From contig CAZVME010000001.1 in NCBI GenBank assembly GCA_964628835.1, forward strand, positions 62,001 through 126,000: DNA of 64,000 bases, read 5' to 3'. Shown piece after piece: positions 33,698-41,913 of this stretch. How positions within the stretch are numbered: position 1 is the first letter of the stretch; each line of letters starts with the position of its first letter. Made by a program: the position numbers and the translations under genes. This DNA is from JAAGZL01 sp964628835. Its GTDB lineage: Bacteria; Pseudomonadota; Gammaproteobacteria; Chromatiales; Chromatiaceae. The notes below the pieces were generated by a model. The model made no database searches. It had not been told where the DNA came from and saw only the letters and a program-made list of their open reading frames with translations.

Positions 33698-34618
33698 TCA
33701 ACTCGTCTTGTCCCATTTCCACTGATCCAGCTCACCACCAGTAAGCTGCGTCGCCATATTTGCGTTAGCCGCAGAGGCTTGAACCCTCATCCCTTGTTGA
33801 TGCTTACCTAGCTCCAACGCCTCTGTACGCCTGCCCTCGGTCAAACCAAGCAATCCCTCATATCCGCTGGCCTTAGCTGTTTCTGCGGCCAATCTAGTGT
33901 CCATGATTCCTTTGTGCATTCCAGCCATGCCGCCCCTGGCATTGATAATATTGCTGCGCATATCACCTTCTCTGGAACTTAGATCGGCGTACGTGGCCAT
34001 ACCAGCCTGCTTTGCCTGAACATCGCGATTATGCTGCTCCCTCCAATCGGCATAGGCCTTATTGCTGGCAGTGGACATGCCGGCTGCGCGTTTCAACTTA
34101 AAATCCCTGCCTGCGCCCTTATTGGCGTAGTAGTTGAGTCCCTGTCCAGCCATCTCACGCTTCATGGAGTCTTCTGCAGCACCAAACTGATCGCCTACAG
34201 CGCCCATGTATTCAGCGCGTCGATTACTGGCGCTTGCCTCTACGTCAATTCCATCTGTGAAAGTAGGCTTCATATCACTTAAAAGACCTTGGTAATCACC
34301 CATATAGTCTTCAAGACCCTCAATGTCCTTGTCCATAGCTGCCATGATTGGTTCTATGTCTTCATTGAAGTCAGTTACATATCCCTGATAGCTGTCATAA
34401 ATTCCTTTTAAGTTTTCGACGTATGCCTCTGATTCTTTATCTAACCCAGCGAGAATATCGTCCAGACCTCCACCTGGCGCCGCCCCCAACCTGCTACCAC
34501 CACCGGCAACCATCCTAGTTTGCGTAGTACGGTTTCCAGTCAAAGGGTTATATACCGTCCTGTTTTCAGTCCTTGGGGCAGAAACACTTCCCCCATTAAA
34601 AAAGTCCGAATAATTCAT
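33698..34618 (-). CDS. putative internal virion/ejection protein A
   Basis: A 306-aa, Ala/Gly/Met-rich helical protein. The segment MKREMAGQGLNYYANKGAGR followed by an AAGMSTASNKAYADWREQ-like stretch resembles the R-x-x-G-x-x-P-x-S-G-R ... A-A-A-x-T-x-A-R pattern of phage DNA-ejection proteins. GGGAGA six bases upstream supports the start. It heads the trio of ejection-like genes. No signal peptide. As with its neighbours the assignment is by pattern and gene order. Confidence 0.6.
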   Translation of the reverse strand: MNYSDFFNGGSVSAPRTENRTVYNPLTGNRTTQTRMVAGGGSRLGAAPGGGLDDILAGLDKESEAYVENLKGIYDSYQGYVTDFNEDIEPIMAAMDKDIEGLEDYMGDYQGLLSDMKPTFTDGIDVEASASNRRAEYMGAVGDQFGAAEDSMKREMAGQGLNYYANKGAGRDFKLKRAAGMSTASNKAYADWREQHNRDVQAKQAGMATYADLSSREGDMRSNIINARGGMAGMHKGIMDTRLAAETAKASGYEGLLGLTEGRRTEALELGKHQQGMRVQASAANANMATQLTGGELDQWKWDKTS

Positions 34619-34779
34619 AATTTATCTCCCGTTACTAATATTCTCTCTTGCACCAAGCTAGTGGCTAGATCCTGTTCAAAACGTTTAATCTTCACTGGAA
34701 GTGATGAGAGGCTGCTTTCAATTTATTCCTGAAGCTCCTTCATCCTTTCATTCACATCTTTCAGTTTTTTGAAATTCAT
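34615..34779 (-). pseudogene. small helical ORF interrupted by an in-frame TAA
   Basis: Between the 176-aa and 306-aa genes one frame reads MNFKKLKDVNERMKELQE, TAA (34723-34725), IESSLSSLPVKIKRFEQD..., TGA. Its ATG overlaps the upstream stop (ATGA) and its final TGA overlaps the next ATG, exactly as if it were one 53-residue coupled gene with a single nonsense codon. It may be a recent pseudogene, or an 18-aa leader peptide. Confidence 0.5.
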
Positions 34780-35306
34780 GCCGCCACCTCTATACCCAAT
34801 TCAGCAAGAAACTTGTCTGCATCCCTTTCCATTCCAGATAGTCTGGACAGCTCAATCAGGTCAGGTGAGTGATAACACGCACTATCCTTCTCCCCTTCCA
34901 GCACAAACCCCTCAATCTCTTCACGCCTCACCAAGTAACGTTCCCGATATTTCAGACGTTTCTCCACCGCTCTGATTGCCCCCCTAACAAGAGACATACG
35001 TTTGTCACATACCTCAGGAATACCGGTGATCTTCTTGATCTCTTTGTAAGCAGTGCAGATACTTTCCGCAATCTTGGTATATTTCACAGATGCTTCATCA
35101 TCTGCTCTTAACAAGTCTTCAAACGCAACCTCTGCTCTTTGCTTTTCGTATTCCTCAATTTTTGCCTCAAGCCTTGGTAACCGCGCTAACGTCTCACGTT
35201 GTACATCTTCGATTGCTGTCAGCTGCTGATTCTGTACTTCAATACATTTATAATCTTCAGCATCTAGACGCTGGGCTAATTCATTAATTTTTGTTTCTTT
35301 GCTCAT
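34776..35306 (-). CDS. coiled-coil hypothetical protein
   Basis: A 176-aa helical protein with a long charged coiled coil (about residues 25-65) and a C-terminal domain containing a few cysteines. No known domain is recognised. It lies between the helicase gene and the ejection-like trio, and its stop overlaps the next small ORF. It could be a scaffold-like or replication accessory protein, but nothing decides this. Confidence 0.6.
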   Translation of the reverse strand: MSKETKINELAQRLDAEDYKCIEVQNQQLTAIEDVQRETLARLPRLEAKIEEYEKQRAEVAFEDLLRADDEASVKYTKIAESICTAYKEIKKITGIPEVCDKRMSLVRGAIRAVEKRLKYRERYLVRREEIEGFVLEGEKDSACYHSPDLIELSRLSGMERDADKFLAELGIEVAA

Positions 35307-35331
35307 GTTTAATCCTCTTTATTTGTAGTCA

Positions 35332-36606
35332 TCAAAACTCAGGCCACTGACCATCCTCAAAGAATGTTTGTGTGCGACCATTAAAGATAAACCGCTCCCT
35401 CAGCCAGCCCTTACGGCCAACTCGATTCTTGAGCAAGCCAATGTGCATGGGAATGTTGGTTTCTGTTTCTACTTGTGCATCTGCATGAAGGAACATACAA
35501 ATGTCAGCATCCTGTTCGATGCTTCCTGAATCACGGAGATCTGCGAGAGTTGGCCAGCGTTTCTCTTTCTCAACACTGCGATTAAGTTGTGAAACGGCAA
35601 TCACCGGGATATTGAGCCTTTTCGCCAACTTCTTCAGCGCTCGACTAATCTTGCCCAAACGATCATTAGCACTTGTTGCACCATCCACTTCAATCAAGCC
35701 AATATGATCAACAACAGCCAGCTTGATATCGTGTTTTCGCTTCCACTCAGTGATTCTGGCAATAACTCCACCAAGACCAAAGGTGTCTGCATCTATCCAC
35801 AGCGGATAATGATGGATAGGTTTATCAGCCATCTTCTGTGAAACTGCTGATATCTCTTCCTCATGTCCGAATGCAAGTGCAGACCCATTAACCTGGTATC
35901 TGTTTGCTAATGCACGGATTGCCAACTCATCTTCACCCATCTCAAGAGAGCAAATCCCAACCCCATGTTCATGCTCAGCAGCATGAAGTGCCACCTGGTT
36001 AACTAATGCCGTTTTCCCGATTGATGGCCTAGCTGCCACAACAATCAGACGGGGCGCCTGAAGCCCTCCTACGCGGCCGTCTACCGATTGAAACCCCGTA
36101 GGCACCCCTACTATTCCATCAGTGCTCATTGCAATAGAGGCCCGCTCAATGGTATCTATTCCGGCTTTAATTACTTCAGTGAAATTCTTCCCAACTCCAG
36201 TAGTGCGCTGTACCAGTGCCTCTAGTTTTGTCTGGATATCTGCTATGGACTCATTCAGACCTGACTGCCCGCCATTCTCTAGTGTCTCCTGGAGAATGGT
36301 TTTGAAACGCCTTTTCTGTGATTTCTCTCTGACAATCCCAGCGTAATGTTCAATATTGACCGTCGACACAACGCTTGCTGCTATACGAGCTACGGAGGAG
36401 ATATCACCAAACACTTCACCTACTGTTACCGGATCAGCTGGTTTACCCTCCTCTACCTGAGAGGCAATTACACGATAGATTGCCTGATTTAGTCCTGCTG
36501 AGAAATCACACTCAAGCAACATGCCAGAAACCTTGGAGTAGGCATTCTGATCAACCATCAGACCACCAATGACCGCTCTTTCAACATCAATGGTTTCTGC
36601 ATTCAT
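35332..36606 (-). CDS. DnaB-like replicative helicase
   Basis: A 424-aa DnaB-family helicase. The N-terminal domain (about residues 1-105; ERAVIGGLMVDQNAY) is followed by the RecA-like motor. Walker A is ARPSIGKT at 192-199 (GRPSMGKT in E. coli), Walker B LAVVDHIGLI, then motif H3 VSQLNRSVEK and LRDSGSIEQDAD. It unwinds DNA at the replication fork. Its start lies one base after the stop of the initiator-like gene. Together they provide the element with its own replication module, as in many lambdoid phages. Confidence 0.92.
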   Translation of the reverse strand: MNAETIDVERAVIGGLMVDQNAYSKVSGMLLECDFSAGLNQAIYRVIASQVEEGKPADPVTVGEVFGDISSVARIAASVVSTVNIEHYAGIVREKSQKRRFKTILQETLENGGQSGLNESIADIQTKLEALVQRTTGVGKNFTEVIKAGIDTIERASIAMSTDGIVGVPTGFQSVDGRVGGLQAPRLIVVAARPSIGKTALVNQVALHAAEHEHGVGICSLEMGEDELAIRALANRYQVNGSALAFGHEEEISAVSQKMADKPIHHYPLWIDADTFGLGGVIARITEWKRKHDIKLAVVDHIGLIEVDGATSANDRLGKISRALKKLAKRLNIPVIAVSQLNRSVEKEKRWPTLADLRDSGSIEQDADICMFLHADAQVETETNIPMHIGLLKNRVGRKGWLRERFIFNGRTQTFFEDGQWPEF

Positions 36607-36607
36607 G

Positions 36608-37456
36608 CTAGGTCACCTCACTGCTGGCCATTGCCGGCCGATCCTTAGAACCATTTACCAATTCCAGAGATGGCAGACACTCATCTTCCCAACCTTTCGC
36701 GTTTAGCCAGGTAGATGGGTACGGAATATACTGCCCTCCCTCCTTCAACCAATCTGATGTTTTCTTTGCCTTAGAGATAGAAATCAGAATTTTCTTTTGT
36801 AAAGCATCATCAACTGTTATTTTTTTCCACACTTTCTCTGCATTGCCTTTATTCTTCTTTTTCGGGTACGCAGCCCAAAACTCATCAAAAAGTGATTTTA
36901 TATTTGGATCTGGTTTTGGAGATGGAGATGGAGATGGAGATGGAGGGGGATATGGAGTATTACGCCCGTAACCATTATCACTACCACTTGTATACGAACG
37001 GTATACGGCTAGTATCTGTTCGTATGATTCACCTTTCTTAAACTGGTATTCGGCAAACCATATTTTGAAAGCATCAAGTTCTTTACCATCGCGGAGTTCT
37101 CCTTTTATCCATCGTATGATTTGGTTTTTTGCCGCCTGTCTGGAACGCATTTCTGAATTTGCAGCATATGGGTTGTGTTCCCTCCAATCATGGAGAATGA
37201 GTTCTTCCCCTTTTTTATCAAGAAATCCAACTGTCAGAAGACACTCAATAAACCCTGAAGCATCATTATCCCAATCGGCAGCTATCGCTATGTCTTCATA
37301 ATCCATGCCCGCAAGACAACCATCAGTTCGATTCTGGGCAGCATAGACCCATAAATTTACAAGTGACAGCACCCCATCTGCACCCAGTTTACGCTTCAGC
37401 TTCTTTGTCTTTGGATGATGAGGGAACGTTGTCAGGATTCTGATATCGCTATTCAC
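36608..37456 (-). CDS. phage replication initiator-like protein
   Basis: A 282-aa protein. The N-terminal half (KLKRKLGADGVLSLVNLWVY ... LHDWREHN) is the winged-helix domain of phage O-type replication proteins. A Pro-Ser linker and a C-terminal helicase-loader-like module follow (FDEFWAAYPKKKNKGNAEKV ... YIPYPSTWLNAKGWEDE). I chose the GTG at 37456: GGGAGG lies upstream and the codon overlaps the stop of the 33-aa ORF (GTGA). Longer starts lack a ribosome binding site. It probably melts the origin and loads the DnaB-like helicase encoded next. Confidence 0.82.
   Translation of the reverse strand: MNSDIRILTTFPHHPKTKKLKRKLGADGVLSLVNLWVYAAQNRTDGCLAGMDYEDIAIAADWDNDASGFIECLLTVGFLDKKGEELILHDWREHNPYAANSEMRSRQAAKNQIIRWIKGELRDGKELDAFKIWFAEYQFKKGESYEQILAVYRSYTSGSDNGYGRNTPYPPPSPSPSPSPKPDPNIKSLFDEFWAAYPKKKNKGNAEKVWKKITVDDALQKKILISISKAKKTSDWLKEGGQYIPYPSTWLNAKGWEDECLPSLELVNGSKDRPAMASSEVT
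36918..36941. repeat. GGAGAT hexanucleotide tandem repeat
   Basis: Four perfect copies of GGAGAT on the plus strand, encoding Ser-Pro repeats in the flexible linker of the replication protein. The repeat unit is a multiple of three, so slippage changes only linker length. Confidence 0.85.
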
Positions 37457-37554
37457 TTGGATAACGCCTCCCGACATTGGAATAGCCAAAATTTGGCCCA
37501 AGATTTACGAGACATCCAAGTTGGACGTTTTGGTAAATTGAGAAGACTACTCAT
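37453..37554 (-). CDS. 33-aa coupled small ORF
   Basis: The ATG overlaps the stop of the HTH gene (ATGA), and the TGA overlaps the GTG start of the replication protein (GTGA). The product (MSSLLNLPKRPTWMSRKSWA ...) is basic and tryptophan-rich. Its main role may be to couple translation of the two flanking genes. Confidence 0.5.
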   Translation of the reverse strand: MSSLLNLPKRPTWMSRKSWAKFWLFQCREALSK

Positions 37555-37901
37555 AGCTGCAACTCCTTCTGCCTCTCAAGCATCAGAGTGTAACGAGCAA
37601 CCTTATGACGCCCTCCACCTGGCATTGAATCCCAGACAAGCTCAGTGTCGATTTCATGACCAGCATTACGCAGATCACAAATGCGACCACCGGCATGTGG
37701 TATGTCGAATTCGGTGCGTATTTGGAAAGTAGTGAGAGAGGATTTACGAAGAGCCTTTAGTATGATTGAGCACTGCGCGGCTCGTGTGCTATAGTTGGGC
37801 TTGAGATTTGATTGTGAATCAATATTGACGCCCCTTACCGAGCCTGCCAGCTTCTCAGGGGCGTTTTTATTTGTACAATACGGTTCGCTACAAGAAGACA
37901 T
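37551..37901 (-). CDS. winged-helix/HTH phage protein
   Basis: A 116-aa protein. The C-terminal 70 residues (NYSTRAAQCSIILKALRKSS ... AGGRICDLRNAGHEIDTE) form a winged helix common in phage replication regions. The N-terminal part is poorly defined and contains a strong RNA hairpin, so translation may begin further in. It belongs to the replication operon behind the AlpA-like gene. Confidence 0.7.
   Translation of the reverse strand: MSSCSEPYCTNKNAPEKLAGSVRGVNIDSQSNLKPNYSTRAAQCSIILKALRKSSLTTFQIRTEFDIPHAGGRICDLRNAGHEIDTELVWDSMPGGGRHKVARYTLMLERQKELQL
37828..37868 (+). terminator. hairpin with T-run inside the HTH gene, opposite strand
   Basis: ACGCCCCT (37828-37835) pairs with AGGGGCGT (37857-37864) and T residues follow on the plus strand. 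It would stop rightward transcription entering the replication operon; on the minus strand it would be a hairpin near the start of the HTH mRNA. Confidence 0.4.
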
Positions 37902-37913
37902 GGGGCGTCCTCC

Positions 37914-38123
37914 CTAAGCTGCTTGAGCAGATACAGACTGCTCAAGCCAGGCTTCAGGGTTGGAAATAAAATCATCTATTTCTGATTCCAACCAGCCAAC
38001 TGCGTGGGAAGAAATTTTACGCCTTTTCGGAAATGTCCCGTTCCGCTCTTTACGCCAGCGAGTTGAGCGACTCAATCCTGTGCGCTGCGTTACCTCTGCA
38101 TCTCGAAGAATACGATCTGACAT
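37914..38123 (-). CDS. AlpA-family transcriptional regulator
   Basis: A 69-aa protein with the AlpA/excisionase HTH: RILRDAEVTQRTGLSRSTRW, FPKRRKISSHAVGWLESEID. AlpA proteins activate or control integrase/excision and early gene expression in P4-like elements. Its upstream region carries four iteron-like repeats that may be its binding sites. It heads the leftward early/replication operon. Confidence 0.88.
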   Translation of the reverse strand: MSDRILRDAEVTQRTGLSRSTRWRKERNGTFPKRRKISSHAVGWLESEIDDFISNPEAWLEQSVSAQAA

Positions 38124-38181
38124 TTTCTAGCCCTCATTGGTTTATGTTGAAACAACCTACAAGGTAAATGCTAGCGCGGTG

Positions 38182-38260
38182 ATAGTTAGGGACGTAAAGG
38201 GGGGGATAGTTGGGAATTCATCCCTGAATAGTTGGGATTTTCTGGAATATAGTTAGGAAT
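38182..38260. repeat. four direct repeats ATAGTTRGGRA (iteron-like)
   Basis: Copies start at 38182 (ATAGTTAGGGA), 38206 (ATAGTTGGGAA), 38228 (ATAGTTGGGAT) and 38249 (ATAGTTAGGAA), spaced 24, 22 and 21 bp, about two helix turns. They fill the gap upstream of the AlpA-like gene. They could be the replication origin bound by the initiator, or operators for AlpA or another regulator. Confidence 0.75.
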
Positions 38261-38295
38261 CTGGTGGGATAAGTATCAGAGATAATATTTTGAAT

Positions 38296-39660
38296 TTATT
38301 TATTCATTAAAGCTTGGATATTGCTCCAATACATTTCAGCTGATTTTTTCCTTTTCTGCCAATTACAATTTGGAACCCTATCTCCACAATCAGGATGACC
38401 TCCTTTAGCTATTTTCTTAAAATGGCTTTTATAAGGGAATGAATATAATTCTTTAAATTTATGGCAAAACTGCTCAAAATCGTTTGATACACCTGGCATA
38501 TCACTGGGATCAAATTGACCATCTACTTTACTTACTGCATCAAGCACAGCGCATATTGCTAAATTGTGGCACTCCATTTTTTTTCCGCTTCCAGATTCCT
38601 TAATAGTAGCAATCTCTTCCAGTCTTTCTCTAAGTGAATCATAAATAGAATTATTAGTGCTATTTTCATTATCTACACACATCTCTTCACTGGAGAAAAC
38701 TTTTAAGACCTCATCCATAAGTTGGTTCTTATTATTAGTGATCTCGATATCCCGAATAGCATCCATGATCCGCACACTCATCTTATCCCATGATGCGATT
38801 TCATCCTTCAGTGGGGAAGCTGAAATGTGATTAGAAATTTCTTGATATATAAGCTCCAGTCTCTTTTCCCCCATTTGAAGTTTGGGGAAATGATCTGGAT
38901 CAGTGTTTGGAATAGATTTTAATGCGATGCTGATTTTCTGTAATTTCTTTTCTAGCTCATTAAAACAGCCAAACCAATCACCTAGACGCGCTGTAGTTTC
39001 TACATCATCAGACAGTTCTTCTATCGTCTGCTTTGCGACTACATTTCGGGTAATATCCTCCATTTCTTCATCTTTATCAAAATATCGCTTAATCCATAAA
39101 GCTATTTCCTCCTTCTCCTTTTCAAGTTCCTCTATTTTCAACTCTGTCTGATGATTAGTTTCTTGCTTATCTGATGGCAGTCGTCTAATAGACTTCCATG
39201 ATTCTATTTCTTCAACCACCTCCCCATGGCGACATATTTTTTCAAATACCTCATCGCTTATATTATTTTCCCAAGGGTATTCTTCTACTTGGAATATATG
39301 ACAATACAGTTGCTTTACATCCTTACGACGAACGTACATTGACGCAATTTGCTCATGAGTATGTCTATCTGAAATAATCGTGTTATTAGGAGCTATTGCC
39401 ACTCTAACTAATGCAGTTTCTTCACGAATTGAATCAGCTTTTTTTGCTTTTGAGATGGCAACGCGCACATCATCAACCAGCGCATTATCAAAAACATACC
39501 CTTCCGTAGCATAATGAAGGGTAAGGCCCTCCTCCACTAACTTATCAAGTATTAAATAGGGACAAATACTTGGATCATATTTCAAGTGTTTAGCCAATGC
39601 AGGAAAAAAACTCTTTATCTGAATTTCTTTGTCTTCTTTAAATACATCTAACAACTTCAT
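38296..39660 (-). CDS. large hypothetical protein between integrase and AlpA
   Basis: A 454-aa, AT-rich gene. The ATG at 39660 has GGAGAG upstream; an earlier start 57 bases upstream adds an unlikely hydrophobic leader. The N-terminal 100 residues may be a winged-helix pair, the middle is a long coiled coil (ELKIEELEKEKEEIALWIKR), and the C-terminus has Cys/His positions (HPDCGDRVPNC). No catalytic motif is recognised. In satellites this position next to the integrase is a common place for cargo such as anti-phage genes, but function here is unknown. Confidence 0.65.
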   Translation of the reverse strand: MKLLDVFKEDKEIQIKSFFPALAKHLKYDPSICPYLILDKLVEEGLTLHYATEGYVFDNALVDDVRVAISKAKKADSIREETALVRVAIAPNNTIISDRHTHEQIASMYVRRKDVKQLYCHIFQVEEYPWENNISDEVFEKICRHGEVVEEIESWKSIRRLPSDKQETNHQTELKIEELEKEKEEIALWIKRYFDKDEEMEDITRNVVAKQTIEELSDDVETTARLGDWFGCFNELEKKLQKISIALKSIPNTDPDHFPKLQMGEKRLELIYQEISNHISASPLKDEIASWDKMSVRIMDAIRDIEITNNKNQLMDEVLKVFSSEEMCVDNENSTNNSIYDSLRERLEEIATIKESGSGKKMECHNLAICAVLDAVSKVDGQFDPSDMPGVSNDFEQFCHKFKELYSFPYKSHFKKIAKGGHPDCGDRVPNCNWQKRKKSAEMYWSNIQALMNK

Positions 39661-39763
39661 AGCTCTCTCCAACCAGAGACACCATATATAAAAAAGGAAG
39701 CGAGGCAGCCTGGACATGGAACCCAGGTTTTCAGGAGCTGCCCTAGCCCCGCTATAACTGGTT

Positions 39764-41107
39764 TTATTTCCGAAGCTCTATTACGTTATCGATATCACCT
39801 TGGACTGTTATCTCTAGCCACGCAGACCAGGCATCCATTGCCTTACGTTTCTGCGGCAGATAATCATACCTATCATAATTTTTGCTGCTCACATCATTTA
39901 AAGCATGATTCTGCAGGCGGTCACGAATCTCTTTTGATAGCCCAATCTCACCAGTTCGGGTCTTCCAGGTTCGCCGGAGATCTCTTGGTACAAATTTAGG
40001 GAATGGTTTTTTCTTACTCTTAGGCCCTGGGTTGCAGAACCTGGCTACAGCTTGGCTAATTGAATCGATATTTCTTGGATTAGACTCTTCACTTACTGAC
40101 TTCTTACGCTTGGGAAACAACCATATTTTATCTGAGTATGGCCGGATCTGATCAAGGAGGGCTTGGTGGAACGGCGTAATAGGCACAACATGTGGACGGC
40201 CATTCTTAGTCTTGCCTGCTGGCAACTCCCATTTCATGCCCTCAAAATCAAATTCTGACCATTCTGCATGAAGGATCTCTCCAAGACGCTGACCCGTTGC
40301 CAACATCAGCTTAAGCACACCCACAGTTAATGGGTGGATATATCCCCCATCCAGACGGTTCCACAGTTCCTTAATCTCTTCGGTACTAAGCTCCCTCTCG
40401 CCTACAGCCTCCCTCTTAAGTGGCTTTGGAACATCTCTGACAGGATTATGCTCCAGGAAGAACAATACATCAGATTTCATATTCTTGGGGTCGTTATCAT
40501 GCTCGATCCCGAATCTGAAGGCCGCACGCATATACTGGTGTACTCTGTTGGCCTTGGTCATGGCCCCTCTCTCGATAACCCGGTGGAGAATCTGCTTAAC
40601 GTGATGGGGCTGGACTTCATTAGCCTTCGTGTCTGCACCTAAGACTGGCTCAATGTCGTGGCTATAGATGTGACGAACCTGTTTGTGGCTGGGTTTACCC
40701 TCTTGTTCCATGGCACCGGCATATGTATCAAATAGTTGCTTTACACTGCCCTTCATCTCCGCTTCCCTGCGTCTACGCCCATCCTCTTGCTCAGCAAGTT
40801 TTCGTTTCTCCTCTTCTGCCTTTTTGTTGGCTTTTGGATCAATCCCTTTGTCTAGAAGTATTCGAGCATCCCGGCAAGCCTGCCGCGCATCAGCTAGTGC
40901 AGTCCCAGGCTTTCCAGTCATTGGATATTTACCAAGTGGGTAATAACGTCTATTTCCGTCGATCTTATAGGCAAATATAAAAGTCTTCGTCCCTCCAGGA
41001 CTAACCTGCACCCCAAAGCCCCGGTCACTCCCATTCTCCATCCGTTTATAGGGCTTACCCGCCGGCTTGAGCGATTTTATGTACTTATCAGTAAATACAT
41101 TGGTCAT
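39764..41107 (-). CDS. tyrosine recombinase (element integrase)
   Basis: A 447-aa P4-type integrase: an N-terminal arm-binding DUF4102-like domain (YIKSLKPAGKPYKRMENGSD), a SAM-like core-binding domain (about 120-220) and the catalytic domain. The conserved arginine lies in LATGQRLGEIL, the second motif is PRDLRRTWKT (an R in place of the usual first H of HxxR), and HALNDVSSKNYDRYDY provides the late H and the tyrosine nucleophile. It catalyses recombination at the tRNA-Asn 3' end. It is adjacent to attR, as usual. Confidence 0.95.
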   Translation of the reverse strand: MTNVFTDKYIKSLKPAGKPYKRMENGSDRGFGVQVSPGGTKTFIFAYKIDGNRRYYPLGKYPMTGKPGTALADARQACRDARILLDKGIDPKANKKAEEEKRKLAEQEDGRRRREAEMKGSVKQLFDTYAGAMEQEGKPSHKQVRHIYSHDIEPVLGADTKANEVQPHHVKQILHRVIERGAMTKANRVHQYMRAAFRFGIEHDNDPKNMKSDVLFFLEHNPVRDVPKPLKREAVGERELSTEEIKELWNRLDGGYIHPLTVGVLKLMLATGQRLGEILHAEWSEFDFEGMKWELPAGKTKNGRPHVVPITPFHQALLDQIRPYSDKIWLFPKRKKSVSEESNPRNIDSISQAVARFCNPGPKSKKKPFPKFVPRDLRRTWKTRTGEIGLSKEIRDRLQNHALNDVSSKNYDRYDYLPQKRKAMDAWSAWLEITVQGDIDNVIELRK

Positions 41108-41267
41108 TTTACGGTTTCTTAGTGTACTTTTAGTGCACTAAATTTCTGGCAACGGAAGAAACAGAGTGAAACAGCATAAGACAATGGTATCACATAACTC
41201 GCTGTTTCGTATCTGTATTATTGAGGATATTGAAACAAAATGAGACGCCATGAAACACTATGTCAAA

Positions 41268-41322
41268 TGACTGTTAATCACTAGGTCGGCAGTTCGAGCC
41301 TGTCCCGGGGAGCCAAATGAAA
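41268..41322. repeat. attR direct repeat
   Basis: 55 bp identical to the tRNA-Asn 3' half copy at 15980-16034. Upstream of it the sequence does not continue as tRNA, so this copy is an orphan half gene and marks the far end of the element. Confidence 0.97.
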
Positions 41323-41326
41323 ACAA

Positions 41327-41357
41327 GGGCTTAGCCAGAAATGGCTAGGCCCTTTTT
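41327..41357 (+). terminator. original tRNA-Asn terminator, displaced by the element
   Basis: GGGCTTAGCCA (41327-41337) pairs with TGGCTAGGCCC (41342-41352) with one wobble; loop GAAA; T-run follows. Before insertion this would have stood directly after tRNA-Asn. Confidence 0.88.
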
Positions 41358-41715
41358 ATTGTTGTTTTACCCCCATACGGTAACTCCCCAGTTACGGTAT
41401 TTAAACACCTACCCCGTGCATGGCTCCTCACAGCCAAGGCATCGTCTGGAAACCTTATACAGCAGGAAATCTAACCTACTACAAAACCCAGATAACCAAG
41501 AGGCCGTTACTTCCCATATTTAATCGTTAAAATCTGCTGCCCCCAACACATGCCGGAAAAACCAGGAATTTTCCTACAAACACTACAGAATAATCCTATA
41601 TTCGGTCACACACCTGACTACTAATATATCTACTGAAGCATGCCAGTTGAAGGCACAGGGTGAATGGAAACCTACAAGGCCCATTGAAGGGCGGCATGGA
41701 AGCACCATATGGACC

Positions 41716-41747
41716 AACGCCGCACTGTTTAAAAGCAGAGCGGCGTT
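41716..41747 (+). other. hairpin in the gene-free stretch right of attR
   Basis: AACGCCGC (41716-41723) and GCGGCGTT (41740-41747) form an 8-bp stem, with CTG/CAG extending it, followed by TGCTT. It could end a short untranslated transcript. The surrounding 555 bp (41358-41913) has no convincing gene; ATG frames there are short and lack ribosome binding sites. Confidence 0.4.
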
Positions 41748-41913
41748 TGCTTGAGCGGCCTCGTCAGTACCAGTAACTAATTGACTGTACGACGATTTCC
41801 ATTAAAGCCAAGCTACAGCACAGCTAACCATGTACCTATATGAAAAAACCACCGTTATTTTTGTACTAGACTTAAAATACGCCATTCCATCACCACTTAA
41901 AGATCATATAGCC

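Larger units (their letters stand above)
15980..41322. mobile_element. tRNA-Asn-integrated phage-satellite-like element
   Basis: A 25.3-kb insertion bounded by 55-bp perfect direct repeats, one forming the tRNA-Asn 3' half and the other lying beyond the integrase gene. The integrase is next to the right end, the standard arrangement. Contents seen: integrase, AlpA-like regulator, iteron-like repeats, initiator-like protein, DnaB-like helicase, three ejection-protein-like genes, a DUF5681 protein, a C4 antisense RNA, an excisionase-like protein, CsrA, nucleases, a toxin-antitoxin pair and a nested group of attC cassettes. No capsid, portal, large terminase or tail gene is visible. This suggests a satellite that uses another phage's particles, or a prophage that has lost its structural genes. 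Most genes point towards attL; base composition is lower in GC than the flanking core genes. Confidence 0.92.

Noticed and set aside
16035..41267. Capsid, portal, large terminase or tail genes
   Set aside because: I searched each frame for Walker-type terminase motifs and for structural-protein-like genes and found none; the absence is a finding, but distant homologues could be missed by eye.
41571..41640. Promoter for a small RNA right of attR
   Set aside because: TATATT-like -10 sequences exist, but no -35 of suitable spacing; the downstream hairpin alone does not prove a transcript.
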